NCBI RefSeq assembly: GCF_000427335.1
Contig: NZ_ATMR01000215.1
Span: 1-64,000 of the forward strand
Direction: 5' to 3'
DNA length: 64,000 nt
Source: Winogradskyella psychrotolerans RS-3
GTDB lineage: Bacteria > Bacteroidota > Bacteroidia > Flavobacteriales > Flavobacteriaceae
Of this stretch, positions 28,942 to 37,982 are shown one piece after another. The translations under genes were made by a program, and so were the position numbers. Numbering within the stretch: position 1 is the first letter of the stretch; the number at the start of each line of letters is the position of its first letter. Below the pieces are notes generated by a model. The model was given only the letters and a program-made list of their open reading frames with translations, made no database searches and was not told the DNA's origin.

Positions 28942-31304
28942 ATGGAATCTAAAAATATTATATTTACGAAAGAAATAAAGAAAACATTGAGCTTGTACTT
29001 ATCTCGATGGAAGTTAATTTCTTTTTCGTTATTATAGCATTAGCATTTGCATACACCCACTTACGTTATTCAACTTATCAATATGAAGCTTCTGCTACAA
29101 TAAGAATTAAAGATGATAAGGAGTCTCAGAAATTACCTAGCTTAGCTGAACTTAGCGGCAGTAGTCTTTTATCTGGTAAATCGAATGAGATAAAAGATGA
29201 GATTGCGGTTATGATGTCAAGAACCTTAATATCTAACATTGTTAAGAATTTAAAACTAAATATTACATTTTATGAACAAGGCAAAATAAAGGAGCAAGAA
29301 ATCTATGAAAATCCTCCTATAAAATTAAACTTTTTTGCCAACGATTCTATTATACATAAAATAGACACTACTCTTTTTATTAAAATAAAATCTTCGTCAG
29401 AGTTTCTAATGTTTAAAGATGATGGAAAATCACTTATGGACCGTGATGAATCTTTAGGTAAACCCTTTTCTTTTGGTGATCGTATAAAAACAGGGTTTGG
29501 TGATATCGTAATTGTACCGAATAGTGGAATCTACAGTCCAAAAACAGGAAGCAACTTAAGAGTATCTATCAGACATATATCGAGCGTTGTAGGTCTGTAC
29601 CAATCAAACCTCGCAATATCTGCTGGTGATGAATCAAGTATCGTAAAATTAAGCCTTAAAGACAACATACCTAAAAGGGCTATAAATTTTTTAAATCAAT
29701 TAATAAAAGAATATAACAATGATGTTATTACGGATAAAGAAGAGGTTGTAAGGGTAACTTCCGACTTCATAAATAACCGTTTAGAATTAGTATTCAAAGA
29801 ATTAGAAGAAGTCGATTTTACTGCAGAACAACTTCAAAAACGAAATAATTTAACAGCCCTTGGTGCTCAAGCAGACATATACCTACAAAGTGAAAGACAA
29901 AATGAGTCTCAAATTAATAACACTGCAAACACGATTAATTTAATTGATTACTTACAGCAAGAAATACAAGAAAAAATAAAAATTCTGACATTCTACCTTC
30001 AATAGGGATTGCTGACGGAAACGTAGGTCAAGTCACTCAAACTCACAATGAATTAGTAGCAGAGCGCGATAAGCTTTTGAAAAATTCCACTGAAAGTAAT
30101 CCTGTAGTCATTAATTTAAACAATCAAATTAATTCCTTAAAGGAAACTTATCGAGTTCACTTGAAAGTATGAAAAGATCAAATGAGATTACACTCAATAA
30201 TCTCAATAGAGAAGATGCGCGAATTAGAGGACAATTGTATTCTGCTCCAACCAAACAAAAACAACTAAGAGGTATCGAACGCCAGCAAAGTATTAAAGAA
30301 TCACTTTACTTATATTTATTAGAAAAACGGGAAGAATCAGCTATTACCCTTGGAATGTTCACGTCAAATGCTAAAGTTATTGATCATGCCTATTCCTCAT
30401 TTAGGCCTGTCTCACCAAATAAAATGATTACGTATTTAGCATCTTTGCTATTAGGCTTAATGATTCCCATAAGCTTTATTTATATAAAAGACTTGTTAGA
30501 TACAAAAATCTATGATAAAGATGACCTATTAGAAGTACTTAATATTCCGTACATAGGTGATATACCATTAACAAGTAAAAAGACCGAGCTAATCTCTAAA
30601 GTAGATTACTCTCCAAAAGCTGAAGCGTTTAGAATAATAAGATCTAACATAGATTTTGTTTTGAAAAAGAATGATTCTAAAACAAAAATATTTTTATAAC
30701 TTCTACTAGAGCTCAAGAAGGCAAATCACACACCAGCGCTAATTTAGCCTCTTCCATTTCGTTTTCTGAAAAAACAGTCTTATTGATTGAAATGGACATT
30801 CGAGTACCTAAAATCATGAAATATCTAAATGAAAAACCAGATTCGAATGTGGGTTTATCAGACTACATTGCAAACAAATCAATAAAGCCCAATGAGATTG
30901 TAAATAAATTAAAAAATAACGAATATTTAGATGTTATTTCTTCTGGGACAATTCCACCTAACCCATCAGAATTACTGATGAGTGACAGAGTAAAGGATTT
31001 ATTTGAATATTTTGAAGATAAATACGATTATATTATTGTGGACACTTCAGCAGTAGGCTTAGTCAGTGACACATTACTTGTCTCAAAGTTTGCTGATATG
31101 TTTATTTATGTAGTTAGTGCAGATAATGTTGATAAAAGACAATTAGCTGCGGTGGCGAAACCGCTTTATGATGATAATAGATTACCAAATATGAATATGC
31201 TTTTAAATGGAACTAATTTTGGTAAGAAAGGCTATGGCTATGGTTACGGTTACGGCAACAATCCTCACAAAAAGAAAAAATGGTATCAATTTGGAAAGTC
31301 TTAA
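28942..31304 (+). CDS. wzc: Wzc-like chain-length regulator and BY-kinase, four frameshifts
   Basis: One gene of about 788 codons is split into pieces. The ATG at 28942 gives MESKNIIFTKEIKKTLSLYL; frame breaks follow at T-run 29022-29026, A-run 29971-29976, 30148-30149 and T-run 30691-30695, each repaired by one added base, after which the length is an exact multiple of three. Domains: Wzz-type N-terminus with a first membrane helix (ISFFVIIALAFAYTHL), a coiled-coil GNVR region, a second helix (MITYLASLLLGLMIPISFIY), then a kinase domain with Walker A TSTRAQEGKSHTSAN, Walker A' LLIEMDIRVPK and Walker B YDYIIVDTSAVG. A tyrosine cluster (KGYGYGYGYG) near the C-terminus is the likely autophosphorylation tail. 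The A' motif has Glu where Asp is usual. Followed by a strong terminator. Confidence 0.85.
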
Positions 31305-31340
31305 TTCAAATACTCATTACTTTTCAAGTTATCTAAAATA

Positions 31341-31375
31341 AAAAAAAGCCACTAATAAAATTTAGTGGCTTTTTA
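31341..31375. terminator. Bidirectional intrinsic terminator closing the polysaccharide locus
   Basis: AGCCACTAA at 31347-31355 pairs with TTAGTGGCT at 31362-31370, with an A run before and a T run after, so it works in both directions: for wzc on the plus strand and for proline dehydrogenase on the minus strand. Confidence 0.88.
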
Positions 31376-31401
31376 ATTTAATATTTTTAATAGTTGTATT
31401 T

Positions 31402-32574
31402 CTACAACTTTCGTCTCCGCTTCTCCGTTTTTAATAAAGTCAGTTCCCTACTAGTCTGACCAGAAACAGACGTGTTCTCCTCTGCCCTTCTAATTAAATA
31501 AGGCATCACATCCTTAACAGGGCCAAAAGGGATGTATTTTGCCACATTATAACCTTGCGCTGCCAGATTAAAGCTGATATGATCACTCATGCCGTATAAT
31601 TGCCCAAACCAAACGTTATTATCTTGCTTGGCGATATTATGAGCTTCCATAAGTTCCATTGCTAAAAAGCAACTTGCCTCATTATGGGTGCCAATAAATA
31701 CAGAAATATCTTTTAAATTATTGAGAATATAATTTAGTGCATCGTTAAAGTTATCGTCTGTTGCTTTTTTGTTTTCGCAAATTGGAGAGTCATATCCTTT
31801 TTCTAATGCACGATCACGTTCCTTTTCCATATAAGCACCACGAACAATTTTCATACCTATTTTAAACCCACTTTCTTTAGCACGCTGGTGTAAATCTTTT
31901 AAATAATCTAAACGATCCCAACGATACAATTGCAACGTATTATAAACTATAGTAACATCTTTGTTATAGCGACGCATCATTTCTTCCACCAAATCATCAG
32001 CTGCATCTTGCATCCAACTTTCTTCTCCATCGATTAAAACTTCGACGTCTTTCTCTTTAGCAAGTTTACAAACGGTATCAAACCGGTTTATTATTCTGCC
32101 CCATTCAGCGTCTTCCTCTGTTGTTAACGCTACTCCTTCGGTCTTCTTTTGATATAACAAAAAGCGTCCAAAACCTGAAGGCTTAAAGACAACAATTGGC
32201 ATCGCTTCTCTATCATCACAAAAACGAATGATTTTTAGTATTTTCTCTAAAGCATTATCGAATTGATTTTCTTCTGCTTTTCCTTCCACTGAATAATCCA
32301 AAACTGAACTAACACCTTCTGTATATAATTTATCTATAACAGGTAAACAATCTTCTTCATTAACACCTCCACAAAAATGATCAAACACTGTGGCTCGTAT
32401 TAATTTTTCTACTGGCAAATGTGCTTTCAACGCAAAATTTGTCACAGCTGTTCCAATCCTAACCAAAGGTTCAGAAGATATCATCTTAAATAAAAAATAA
32501 GCACGTTCTAATTCTGAATCAGATTTTAAAGTAAATGCTGTACCGGTGTTCTCAAAGAGTGAACGATTTATCAT
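31402..32574 (-). CDS. Proline dehydrogenase
   Basis: 390 residues, a single-domain PRODH of the length usual in Bacteroidota (not a PutA fusion). Barrel motifs: FDHFCGGVNEEDCL, GVSSVLDYSVEGK, VVFKPSGFGRF, VLIDGEESWMQDA, IVYNTLQLYRWDRL, IGMKIVRGAYMEKER and FIGTHNEAS; the C-terminal YIPFGPVKDVMPYLIRRAEEN is the substrate-binding helix with the R-R pair. Reaction: FAD-dependent oxidation of proline to pyrroline-5-carboxylate, passing electrons to the membrane quinone pool. A minus-strand -7 box (TATATTTG) lies at 32595-32602, about 20 bases before the ATG. Divergent from aroB. Confidence 0.95.
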   Translation of the reverse strand: MINRSLFENTGTAFTLKSDSELERAYFLFKMISSEPLVRIGTAVTNFALKAHLPVEKLIRATVFDHFCGGVNEEDCLPVIDKLYTEGVSSVLDYSVEGKAEENQFDNALEKILKIIRFCDDREAMPIVVFKPSGFGRFLLYQKKTEGVALTTEEDAEWGRIINRFDTVCKLAKEKDVEVLIDGEESWMQDAADDLVEEMMRRYNKDVTIVYNTLQLYRWDRLDYLKDLHQRAKESGFKIGMKIVRGAYMEKERDRALEKGYDSPICENKKATDDNFNDALNYILNNLKDISVFIGTHNEASCFLAMELMEAHNIAKQDNNVWFGQLYGMSDHISFNLAAQGYNVAKYIPFGPVKDVMPYLIRRAEENTSVSGQTSRELTLLKTEKRRRKL

Positions 32575-32594
32575 TAGCTAAAAGAATATAAATG

Positions 32595-32602
32595 CAAATA
32601 TA
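32595..32602 (-). promoter_or_regulatory. -7 box of the proline dehydrogenase gene
   Basis: Reads TATATTTG on the minus strand, an exact match to TAnnTTTG, 20 bases from the start codon. No clear -33 element. Confidence 0.45.
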
Positions 32603-32673
32603 TTTATTATAGTCTTACTTTTTTTTCTAAAAAGGAAGTATTTTCACATCTTATTTTGCAGACAATATTAATT

Positions 32674-33744
32674 ATGGAATCTATTTCAACAAAAAACGCC
32701 GTAGTACACTTTAATTCTGAAGTTTACACAGAACTTAATAACTACATTAAAACAGCAAAACCGTCTAAGATATTTATTTTGGTAGACACAAACACACACG
32801 ATTATTGTTTACCAAAGTTCCAAGAGCGCATAGAATCTCACGACATAGCTATAGAAGTTATGGAAATGCCAAATGGAGAAGAACACAAATCTATTGATAT
32901 TTGTACTGGTGTTTGGGAAGCTTTGTCAGAGTATAATGCCGATCGCAAAAGTTTATTAATCAATTTAGGTGGCGGTGTCGTAACAGATTTAGGTGGCTTT
33001 GTCGCAAGTACCTATATGCGAGGCATAACTTACATAAACATACCAACCTCTTTATTAGCAATGGTAGATGCTTCTGTTGGCGGAAAAACAGGAGTTGACT
33101 TAGGGACTTTAAAAAATCAAGTTGGGGTTATAAACGAAGGTGTAATGGTAGGCGTAGACACTTCTTTTTTAGATACACTTCCTCAAAATGAAATGGTTTC
33201 TGGTTTTGCAGAAATGCTAAAACATGGTTTAATCTATGATGAAGCGTATTGGAATACCTTAACCAATCTCGAAAATTTAGACCTTTCTGATTTAGACGGT
33301 TTAATTTATGATTCAATTGTTATTAAAAACACTGTAGTAACTTCTGATCCTACCGAACAAGGCTTAAGAAAAATCTTAAATTTCGGACACACTCTAGGTC
33401 ATGCTATAGAAAGTTATTTCATGGAAAATGCAGATAAAACTCCGCTACTTCATGGTGAAGCTATAGCCATAGGCATGATTTTAGAAACTTATTTATCAAC
33501 TAAAATTTGTGGACTAAGCCATGATCACTTAGAAATAATCACAAAAGGGATTTTAAAAACATTTTCTAAAGTTGAAATCACTAAAGTAGATCAACAACAA
33601 ATCATAGAATTTTTAAAATACGACAAGAAAAACAGTCATGGTGTTGTAAAATTTGTACTTCTTGAAGCTATTGGAAAACCTAAACTAGACTGCGTAGTTA
33701 GTAATGATTTAATTATAGAAGCGTTTGATTATTACGCGAATTAA
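32674..33744 (+). CDS. aroB: 3-dehydroquinate synthase
   Basis: The frame is open from a TTG at 32656, but the ATG at 32674 (MESISTKNAVVHF) is the better start; this gives 356 residues, normal for AroB. NAD and metal-site motifs are intact: EEHKSIDICTGVWEAL, NLGGGVVTDLGGFVASTYMRG, NIPTSLLAMVDASVGGKTGV, KNQVGVI, GFAEMLKHGLI and LNFGHTLGHAIES (zinc histidines). Reaction: cyclises DAHP to 3-dehydroquinate, second step of the shikimate pathway, in the cytoplasm. Its end overlaps the convergent DinB-like gene by 4 bases. Confidence 0.95.
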   Translation: MESISTKNAVVHFNSEVYTELNNYIKTAKPSKIFILVDTNTHDYCLPKFQERIESHDIAIEVMEMPNGEEHKSIDICTGVWEALSEYNADRKSLLINLGGGVVTDLGGFVASTYMRGITYINIPTSLLAMVDASVGGKTGVDLGTLKNQVGVINEGVMVGVDTSFLDTLPQNEMVSGFAEMLKHGLIYDEAYWNTLTNLENLDLSDLDGLIYDSIVIKNTVVTSDPTEQGLRKILNFGHTLGHAIESYFMENADKTPLLHGEAIAIGMILETYLSTKICGLSHDHLEIITKGILKTFSKVEITKVDQQQIIEFLKYDKKNSHGVVKFVLLEAIGKPKLDCVVSNDLIIEAFDYYAN

Positions 33745-34253
33745 AGGTAGCGTTCGTTTATAATTTTGAGGTGATGATTTTCATGGCCCATTATAATATA
33801 ACCAATTGCTCTAACGGATACAGGAAAATTAGATGCTTCCCCAATAAGAAGTAATGTATCTGTATCGAGTGAACTAAATAATATAATCGTTGCTTGCCGT
33901 ACAGCTCTATATTCCTCTAACAAATTATCCATAGTACGCTTTTCTGCATTTGCTTGCACAACATAATCATCTTGCTCAAAACCTGCTAACGGTGTTTTAT
34001 CTTGTCTAGCTATTCGTAATGCTCTATACGCAAAAATACGCTCAGTGTCTATAGTATGAAGTAATACGTCTTTTATAGTCCACTTCCCTTCTGCATAGGC
34101 ATAACTATGTTTTTCTTGTGGAATATTTGAATAAAAAGAAACCAAATCGTCTAAATTTTGTTTCAATCCTTCAACAATACCCAAATCCATATTGGTTGCT
34201 TCAATATATGGTTTATAATAAGGATTGTATTCTGATACTTTAATAGAGTTCAT
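33741..34253 (-). CDS. DinB-like four-helix metalloprotein
   Basis: 170 residues. DinB/YfiT fold with the expected metal-binding histidines: LLHTIDTERIFAYRALRIAR in the second helix and GHENHHLKIINE near the C-terminus. Also WTIKDVLLH, a motif common in the DinB_2 family. Members are thiol-transferase-like or of unknown function; the name DinB does not imply DNA damage induction here. Convergent with aroB (4-base overlap). Upstream lies the terminator of the Lrp gene, so it needs its own promoter, which I could not place. Confidence 0.85.
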   Translation of the reverse strand: MNSIKVSEYNPYYKPYIEATNMDLGIVEGLKQNLDDLVSFYSNIPQEKHSYAYAEGKWTIKDVLLHTIDTERIFAYRALRIARQDKTPLAGFEQDDYVVQANAEKRTMDNLLEEYRAVRQATIILFSSLDTDTLLLIGEASNFPVSVRAIGYIIMGHENHHLKIINERYL

Positions 34254-34264
34254 GTACTTTTAAA

Positions 34265-34297
34265 TAAAAAAGCCCTAAGTCATAGTAACTAAGGGCT
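34265..34297 (-). terminator. Intrinsic terminator after the Lrp-family gene
   Basis: AGCCCTAAGT at 34271-34280 pairs with ACTAAGGGCT at 34288-34297 with one mismatch; on the minus strand the hairpin is followed by a T run (the A run at 34265-34271). Confidence 0.75.
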
Positions 34298-34320
34298 GTT
34301 GTTAAAATATTTTACTTTGA

Positions 34321-34800
34321 TTACAATTCATTAAAAATGGTATGCATCAAACGTTTCTTATCATTAAGACTCTCTTCTAACGAAATCATAGTCTCTGTTC
34401 TATAAACTCCTTCAATATCATCTAACATAAAGATAATGTCCTTTGCGTGCATTGTGTCTTTCGCTCTTATTTTACAGAAAATATTGAACTTCCCTGTTGT
34501 AATATGCGCTACCGTCACATAAGGTATATCTGTAATACGCTCTAAAACAAATTTAGTCTGTGATGTGTTTTGCAGAAAAACACCTACATAAGCTATAAAT
34601 GAATAATCGAGCTTTTGGTAATCTAGTGTTAAAGATGAACCCATAATAATACCAGCTTCCTCCATTTTCTTTACACGCACATGTACAGTACCCGCAGAAA
34701 TCAATAATTTTTTTGCTATATCTGTGAAAGGAATACGCGTATTATCGATAAGCATATCGAGAATTTGGTGATCAACTTCATCTAATTTAAACTTTGCCAT
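34321..34800 (-). CDS. Lrp/AsnC-family transcriptional regulator
   Basis: 159 residues, full length. N-terminal winged HTH: LDEVDHQILDMLIDNTR and FTDIAKKLLISAGTVHVRVKKMEEAG; C-terminal RAM domain with ITTGKFNIFCKIRAKD and TETMISLEES, which normally binds an amino acid and drives oligomerisation. The family controls amino acid metabolism genes; the nearby proline dehydrogenase and M14 peptidase would be plausible targets, but no evidence in the sequence ties it to them. A minus-strand promoter is visible upstream (34826-34851). Confidence 0.92.
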   Translation of the reverse strand: MAKFKLDEVDHQILDMLIDNTRIPFTDIAKKLLISAGTVHVRVKKMEEAGIIMGSSLTLDYQKLDYSFIAYVGVFLQNTSQTKFVLERITDIPYVTVAHITTGKFNIFCKIRAKDTMHAKDIIFMLDDIEGVYRTETMISLEESLNDKKRLMHTIFNEL

Positions 34801-34825
34801 AATTATATAATCTTTAAACTAAACG

Positions 34826-34851
34826 CAAAAATAGAACATTTACATTAACAA
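34826..34851 (-). promoter_or_regulatory. Promoter of the Lrp-family gene
   Basis: Minus strand: TTG (34849-34851), 15-base spacer, TATTTTTG (34826-34833). The box matches TAnnTTTG; the spacer is a little short. It lies 25 bases before the ATG. Confidence 0.45.
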
Positions 34852-34874
34852 TTATGCATTATAACTGAATATTT

Positions 34875-36017
34875 TTACGGTTTTAATGAGATTCTTTCAT
34901 TATTCATCATTACGAAATCGATTTCGGAACCTATGGTTAGTTCAGAATTCCCTATTGTTTCTACTAAAAACCCATTGGCTTCTATTTCTTTATGTCCGTA
35001 CTTCTTATTTAACTTAGAGACTTCTTCTACTATTGGCACAAATTGTAATTTACCCTCTATTAAAACCTCTTTATACTGAATTGCAATATCAACCAAATCG
35101 TCTAAGTCGTTACATTTTGCATTCCTTATAATAACATCGTAGAAACATTTTGCATTTTCTGGTATATCAAAATAAGCTTCATACTTATCAATATCAACTC
35201 CATTCACAATAACATCGAGTCCTTTCAAAATAGCAATAAACATAAAACGCCTCACCTCTTCTCTATCGTAATCATTTTTATAGTGTCCGGCTTCATATAG
35301 TAATGTAGGCACACCAAAATCCTGAAAAGTATCACCAACACAGTTAATATTAAAACCATCATCATAACGCCCTATTCCATTCGGAATTTCACTCTGAAGT
35401 AATTGATTGATTTCAGCTATAATAGACATAGCAGCTTTTCTATTTGCTGTTAGCGTACGCTCTTGGTTTTGCGCAGGAGATAGAAACGAAAGCGTCGCTA
35501 CATTATCTGTTTCACCAGCACTAAAAATAGTCCGTTGCCCATGAAGATTAAAGCAATATTCCGGTCTAAAATCATTATATAATTGACGTAGTACATTGCT
35601 TTCTGGCTGAGATAAATTTTGTGCATCTCTATTCAAATCAATTTCATTGGCATTTACACGTGTATAACATTCAGCTCCATCAGGATTTAAAATAGGAACC
35701 ACCATTAAGGTGCAGCGTTCTAATATGCGATTTGAAAGATCTTGTTCTGTTTCAAACATATTGAAGCAATCGAAAAGTGCTTTAGTAGATGTTGATTCAT
35801 TACCATGCATTTGTGACCATAGTAAAATTTTGATAGGCCCATTACCATATTTCAAACTATATATTGGTCGATTTTCAACGGAATATCCAAGTGTAGAAAT
35901 AATAGGATTTGATAATTTATCTAAACAATTTTCAATCTGAGAATTGGTAATATAGCGACCATATAGTTCAGGTGTTTTTACCTGTAAAAATATCTGACTT
36001 AAAGACTTTAAATTCAT
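34875..36017 (-). CDS. M14-family zinc carboxypeptidase
   Basis: 380 residues. Zinc ligands His71 and Glu74 in SQMHGNEST and His159 in CFNLHGQR; substrate-binding NPDGAECYTRVNANEIDLNRD around residues 111-131; candidate general base Glu in TLLYEAGHY. No signal peptide, so it is probably cytoplasmic. The C-terminal ~110 residues are a separate small domain. Family members remove C-terminal residues from peptides or peptidoglycan-derived peptides; the substrate here is unknown. Divergent from the HTH regulator at 36321, and its promoter region carries three copies of the operator-like TTACANNTGTAA, so control by that regulator is likely (inference). Confidence 0.88.
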   Translation of the reverse strand: MNLKSLSQIFLQVKTPELYGRYITNSQIENCLDKLSNPIISTLGYSVENRPIYSLKYGNGPIKILLWSQMHGNESTSTKALFDCFNMFETEQDLSNRILERCTLMVVPILNPDGAECYTRVNANEIDLNRDAQNLSQPESNVLRQLYNDFRPEYCFNLHGQRTIFSAGETDNVATLSFLSPAQNQERTLTANRKAAMSIIAEINQLLQSEIPNGIGRYDDGFNINCVGDTFQDFGVPTLLYEAGHYKNDYDREEVRRFMFIAILKGLDVIVNGVDIDKYEAYFDIPENAKCFYDVIIRNAKCNDLDDLVDIAIQYKEVLIEGKLQFVPIVEEVSKLNKKYGHKEIEANGFLVETIGNSELTIGSEIDFVMMNNERISLKP

Positions 36018-36320
36018 AGGAGTAATTTAATGGTTACAAATGTAATCATTTGATAATTTACAATTGTAAACAGTGTAATTGAGTGAAGTTGTTACATTCG
36101 TAAACAATCTTTCGTATAAAACCGAATCCTAAAACTAAAACACGAACACAAAATCTAAACAAAAACATTAAACCACAATAATTAACATGTTTTCAGTATC
36201 TTAACACACAAAATCAAACTAATAATTTAATGTAAATAAAATAATTACCCCATATTTCGCTCACACCCAAATACTATTGTTTACATTTGTATCGTTATAA
36301 TTACAAATCTCAAGTTTACA
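36018..36320. other. 303-base divergent regulatory region
   Basis: Lies between the M14 peptidase (minus) and the HTH regulator (plus). It contains a -7 box for each direction and five copies of an operator-like inverted repeat at its two ends, with a plain AT-rich middle. Confidence 0.6.
36034..36103 (-). promoter_or_regulatory. M14 peptidase promoter with three operator-like inverted repeats
   Basis: TTACAAATGTAA (36034-36045), TTACAATTGTAA (36058-36069, inside the perfect 14-base palindrome 36057-36070) and TTACATTCGTAA (36092-36103). The first contains the minus-strand -7 box TACATTTG (36037-36044), with TTG at 36061-36063 as a possible -33 element, 17 bases away. Confidence 0.5.
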
Positions 36321-36327
36321 ATGATAA
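36281..36327 (+). promoter_or_regulatory. HTH regulator promoter with operator-like repeats
   Basis: TTACATTTGTAT at 36281-36292 includes the -7 box TACATTTG (36282-36289). A weaker copy, TTACAATGATAA (36316-36327), spans the start codon at 36321. The layout suggests autoregulation. Confidence 0.45.
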
Positions 36328-36725
36328 ACTCAATAGAATTTACCGGACGCCTACAAAAAGTCATTGATTATTATAGCGAATCTGCCTCTAGTTTTGCTGA
36401 GAAAATCGGAGTACAACGCTCTAGTATTTCTCATATTTTAAGTGGCAGAAACAAACCCAGCTTAGACTTTGTAATGAAAGTTCTTCACTCATATCCCGAA
36501 GTAGAATTGTACTGGTTAATGAATGGAAAAGGCGACTTCCCAAGTCAGCCTAAAACATCAGAACCAACGCATCCTACCATAACCGAAACAAAACCAAAAC
36601 CACAAATTCCAAAACCAAACTCTACTCCCGTCCTTGGTTCTCGTTCTAGTTCTGATTCTGATTCTGAAATTGACAAAATCGTAATATTTTACAAAGACGG
36701 CACTTTTAAAAGTTACAAGCCCTAA
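36321..36725 (+). CDS. XRE-type helix-turn-helix regulator
   Basis: 134 residues. HTH_3 domain in residues ~8-68: LQKVIDYYSESASSFAEKIG, VQRSSISHILSGRNKPSLDFV and YWLMNGKGDF. Then a Pro/Thr/Ser-rich linker (residues 75-112) and a short conserved-looking tail IDKIVIFYKDGTFKSYKP. This plan is common in Flavobacteriaceae, where the proteins are not characterised. Divergent from the M14 peptidase; the shared intergenic region has repeated TTACANNTGTAA elements that are good candidates for its binding sites. Confidence 0.85.
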   Translation: MINSIEFTGRLQKVIDYYSESASSFAEKIGVQRSSISHILSGRNKPSLDFVMKVLHSYPEVELYWLMNGKGDFPSQPKTSEPTHPTITETKPKPQIPKPNSTPVLGSRSSSDSDSEIDKIVIFYKDGTFKSYKP

Positions 36726-36744
36726 TATTGGTTGTACTATTTAT

Positions 36745-36752
36745 TATCTTTG
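36745..36752 (+). promoter_or_regulatory. -7 box upstream of the small lipoprotein gene
   Basis: TATCTTTG, a frequent form of TAnnTTTG, 14 bases before the ATG at 36767. TTG at 36728-36730 is closer than the usual -33 spacing. Confidence 0.4.
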
Positions 36753-36766
36753 TTTAAAAGATTTAT

Positions 36767-37156
36767 ATGAGATTTTTTCTTTCAATATTAGCGTTGGTAT
36801 TATTAAGCAGCTGTTATTCTATAGAGCGAGATTGTACAGATTTCAAAACAGGCACTTTTGAGTTCACGTATTCTATAGATGGCATTGAGCAAACCTCGCG
36901 ATTTATGCGCACGGAGGATTTAAACATTGATTACCACGAAGAGGAAAAGGCGGATTCATCATCTATTAGATGGATTAATGATTGTGAATTTATATTGAAG
37001 AAATTACACCCAACCACTAATTCTGAAAAAGAGGCTATTCACATGAAGATCCTCTCCACCACAGATGATTCTTATACGTTTGAATACAAACTCGCGGTAA
37101 AAAGACCTAACAGGCCTTCACGAGTCGAAAAAGGTGTTGCAAAAAAAATAAAATAA
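36767..37156 (+). CDS. Small lipoprotein of unknown function
   Basis: 129 residues. Signal peptide with lipobox LLSSC (Cys16), so it is lipid-anchored, then a compact domain with RDCTDFKTGTFEFTY near the start, a charged middle (YHEEEKADSS) and IRWINDCEFILKKL. The two further cysteines could form a disulfide. Similar small lipoproteins are common in Flavobacteriaceae, but I know no function. The terC gene starts four bases after its stop, so the two probably share a transcript. Confidence 0.7.
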   Translation: MRFFLSILALVLLSSCYSIERDCTDFKTGTFEFTYSIDGIEQTSRFMRTEDLNIDYHEEEKADSSSIRWINDCEFILKKLHPTTNSEKEAIHMKILSTTDDSYTFEYKLAVKRPNRPSRVEKGVAKKIK

Positions 37157-37160
37157 CATT

Positions 37161-37946
37161 ATGCTCGATTTCTTGCTAACTACCGATGCTATAATGGCAT
37201 TGTTGACTTTAACGTTTTTAGAAATTATACTCGGTATAGATAATATTGTATTTATATCTATTGCAGCAAACAAATTACCAGAACACCAACGAAGTAAAGC
37301 CACCAAAATAGGACTATTATTTGCTTTGGTACAGCGTATTATCCTGTTGTTTTTTGTGTCTTTTTTAGTAGGACTCAGCAAGCCATTTTACAACATTGAA
37401 ACTAATTGGCTATCGATTGGAATTAGCTGGCAAGCCATTATTCTATTTGCTGGTGGTTTATTTTTAATCTACAAAAGCACGTCTGAAATACGAGAAAAAG
37501 TAGAAAATCCATCTCACGATGAAGACGTCGTAAAATCCAAAGCCACCAAATCAATAAGCAATGTGATTGTTCAAATAATTATTCTTGATTTTATATTTTC
37601 GATTGACTCTATCTTAACCGCGGTAGGAATGACAAATGGACTACACCCAAATCACAACTACACGCTAGTGTTAATGATTATTGCGGTCATGATCTCAATT
37701 GGCATTATGATTGGTTTTGCTAACCCGATTCGGAAATTCATAGACAAACACCCAAGTATTCAGATTTTAGGACTTGCCTTTTTAATTTTAATAGGCTTTA
37801 TGCTAATAACTGAAGCTGCGCATCTATCTCATACCGAATTCTTCGGAAAAACGGTTGGCGCAATACCTAAAGGCTATTTGTATTTTGCTATAGCATTTTC
37901 TTTGTTTGTAGAATTCTTAAATTTTAAAGCGTTTAAAAAGAAATAG
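37161..37946 (+). CDS. TerC family integral membrane protein
   Basis: 261 residues, about seven helices, the usual TerC size. Two signature repeats with acidic residues inside membrane helices: FLEIILGIDNIVFISIA near the N-terminus and ILDFIFSIDSILTAVGM in the middle; LLFALVQRIILL is also typical. TerC proteins are linked to tellurite resistance and, in better-studied cases, to manganese export during metalation of exported proteins. It follows the lipoprotein gene by four bases and is convergent with parC; no terminator is visible in the 36 bases between them. Confidence 0.9.
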   Translation: MLDFLLTTDAIMALLTLTFLEIILGIDNIVFISIAANKLPEHQRSKATKIGLLFALVQRIILLFFVSFLVGLSKPFYNIETNWLSIGISWQAIILFAGGLFLIYKSTSEIREKVENPSHDEDVVKSKATKSISNVIVQIIILDFIFSIDSILTAVGMTNGLHPNHNYTLVLMIIAVMISIGIMIGFANPIRKFIDKHPSIQILGLAFLILIGFMLITEAAHLSHTEFFGKTVGAIPKGYLYFAIAFSLFVEFLNFKAFKKK

Positions 37947-37982
37947 CTCGAGGCTTCCGCCCAAAATACTGATGTTAGATAT

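Noticed and set aside
31182-31290. GYGYGYG tail of Wzc as a separate repeat element
   Set aside because: It is the tyrosine-rich C-terminal tail expected of a BY-kinase.
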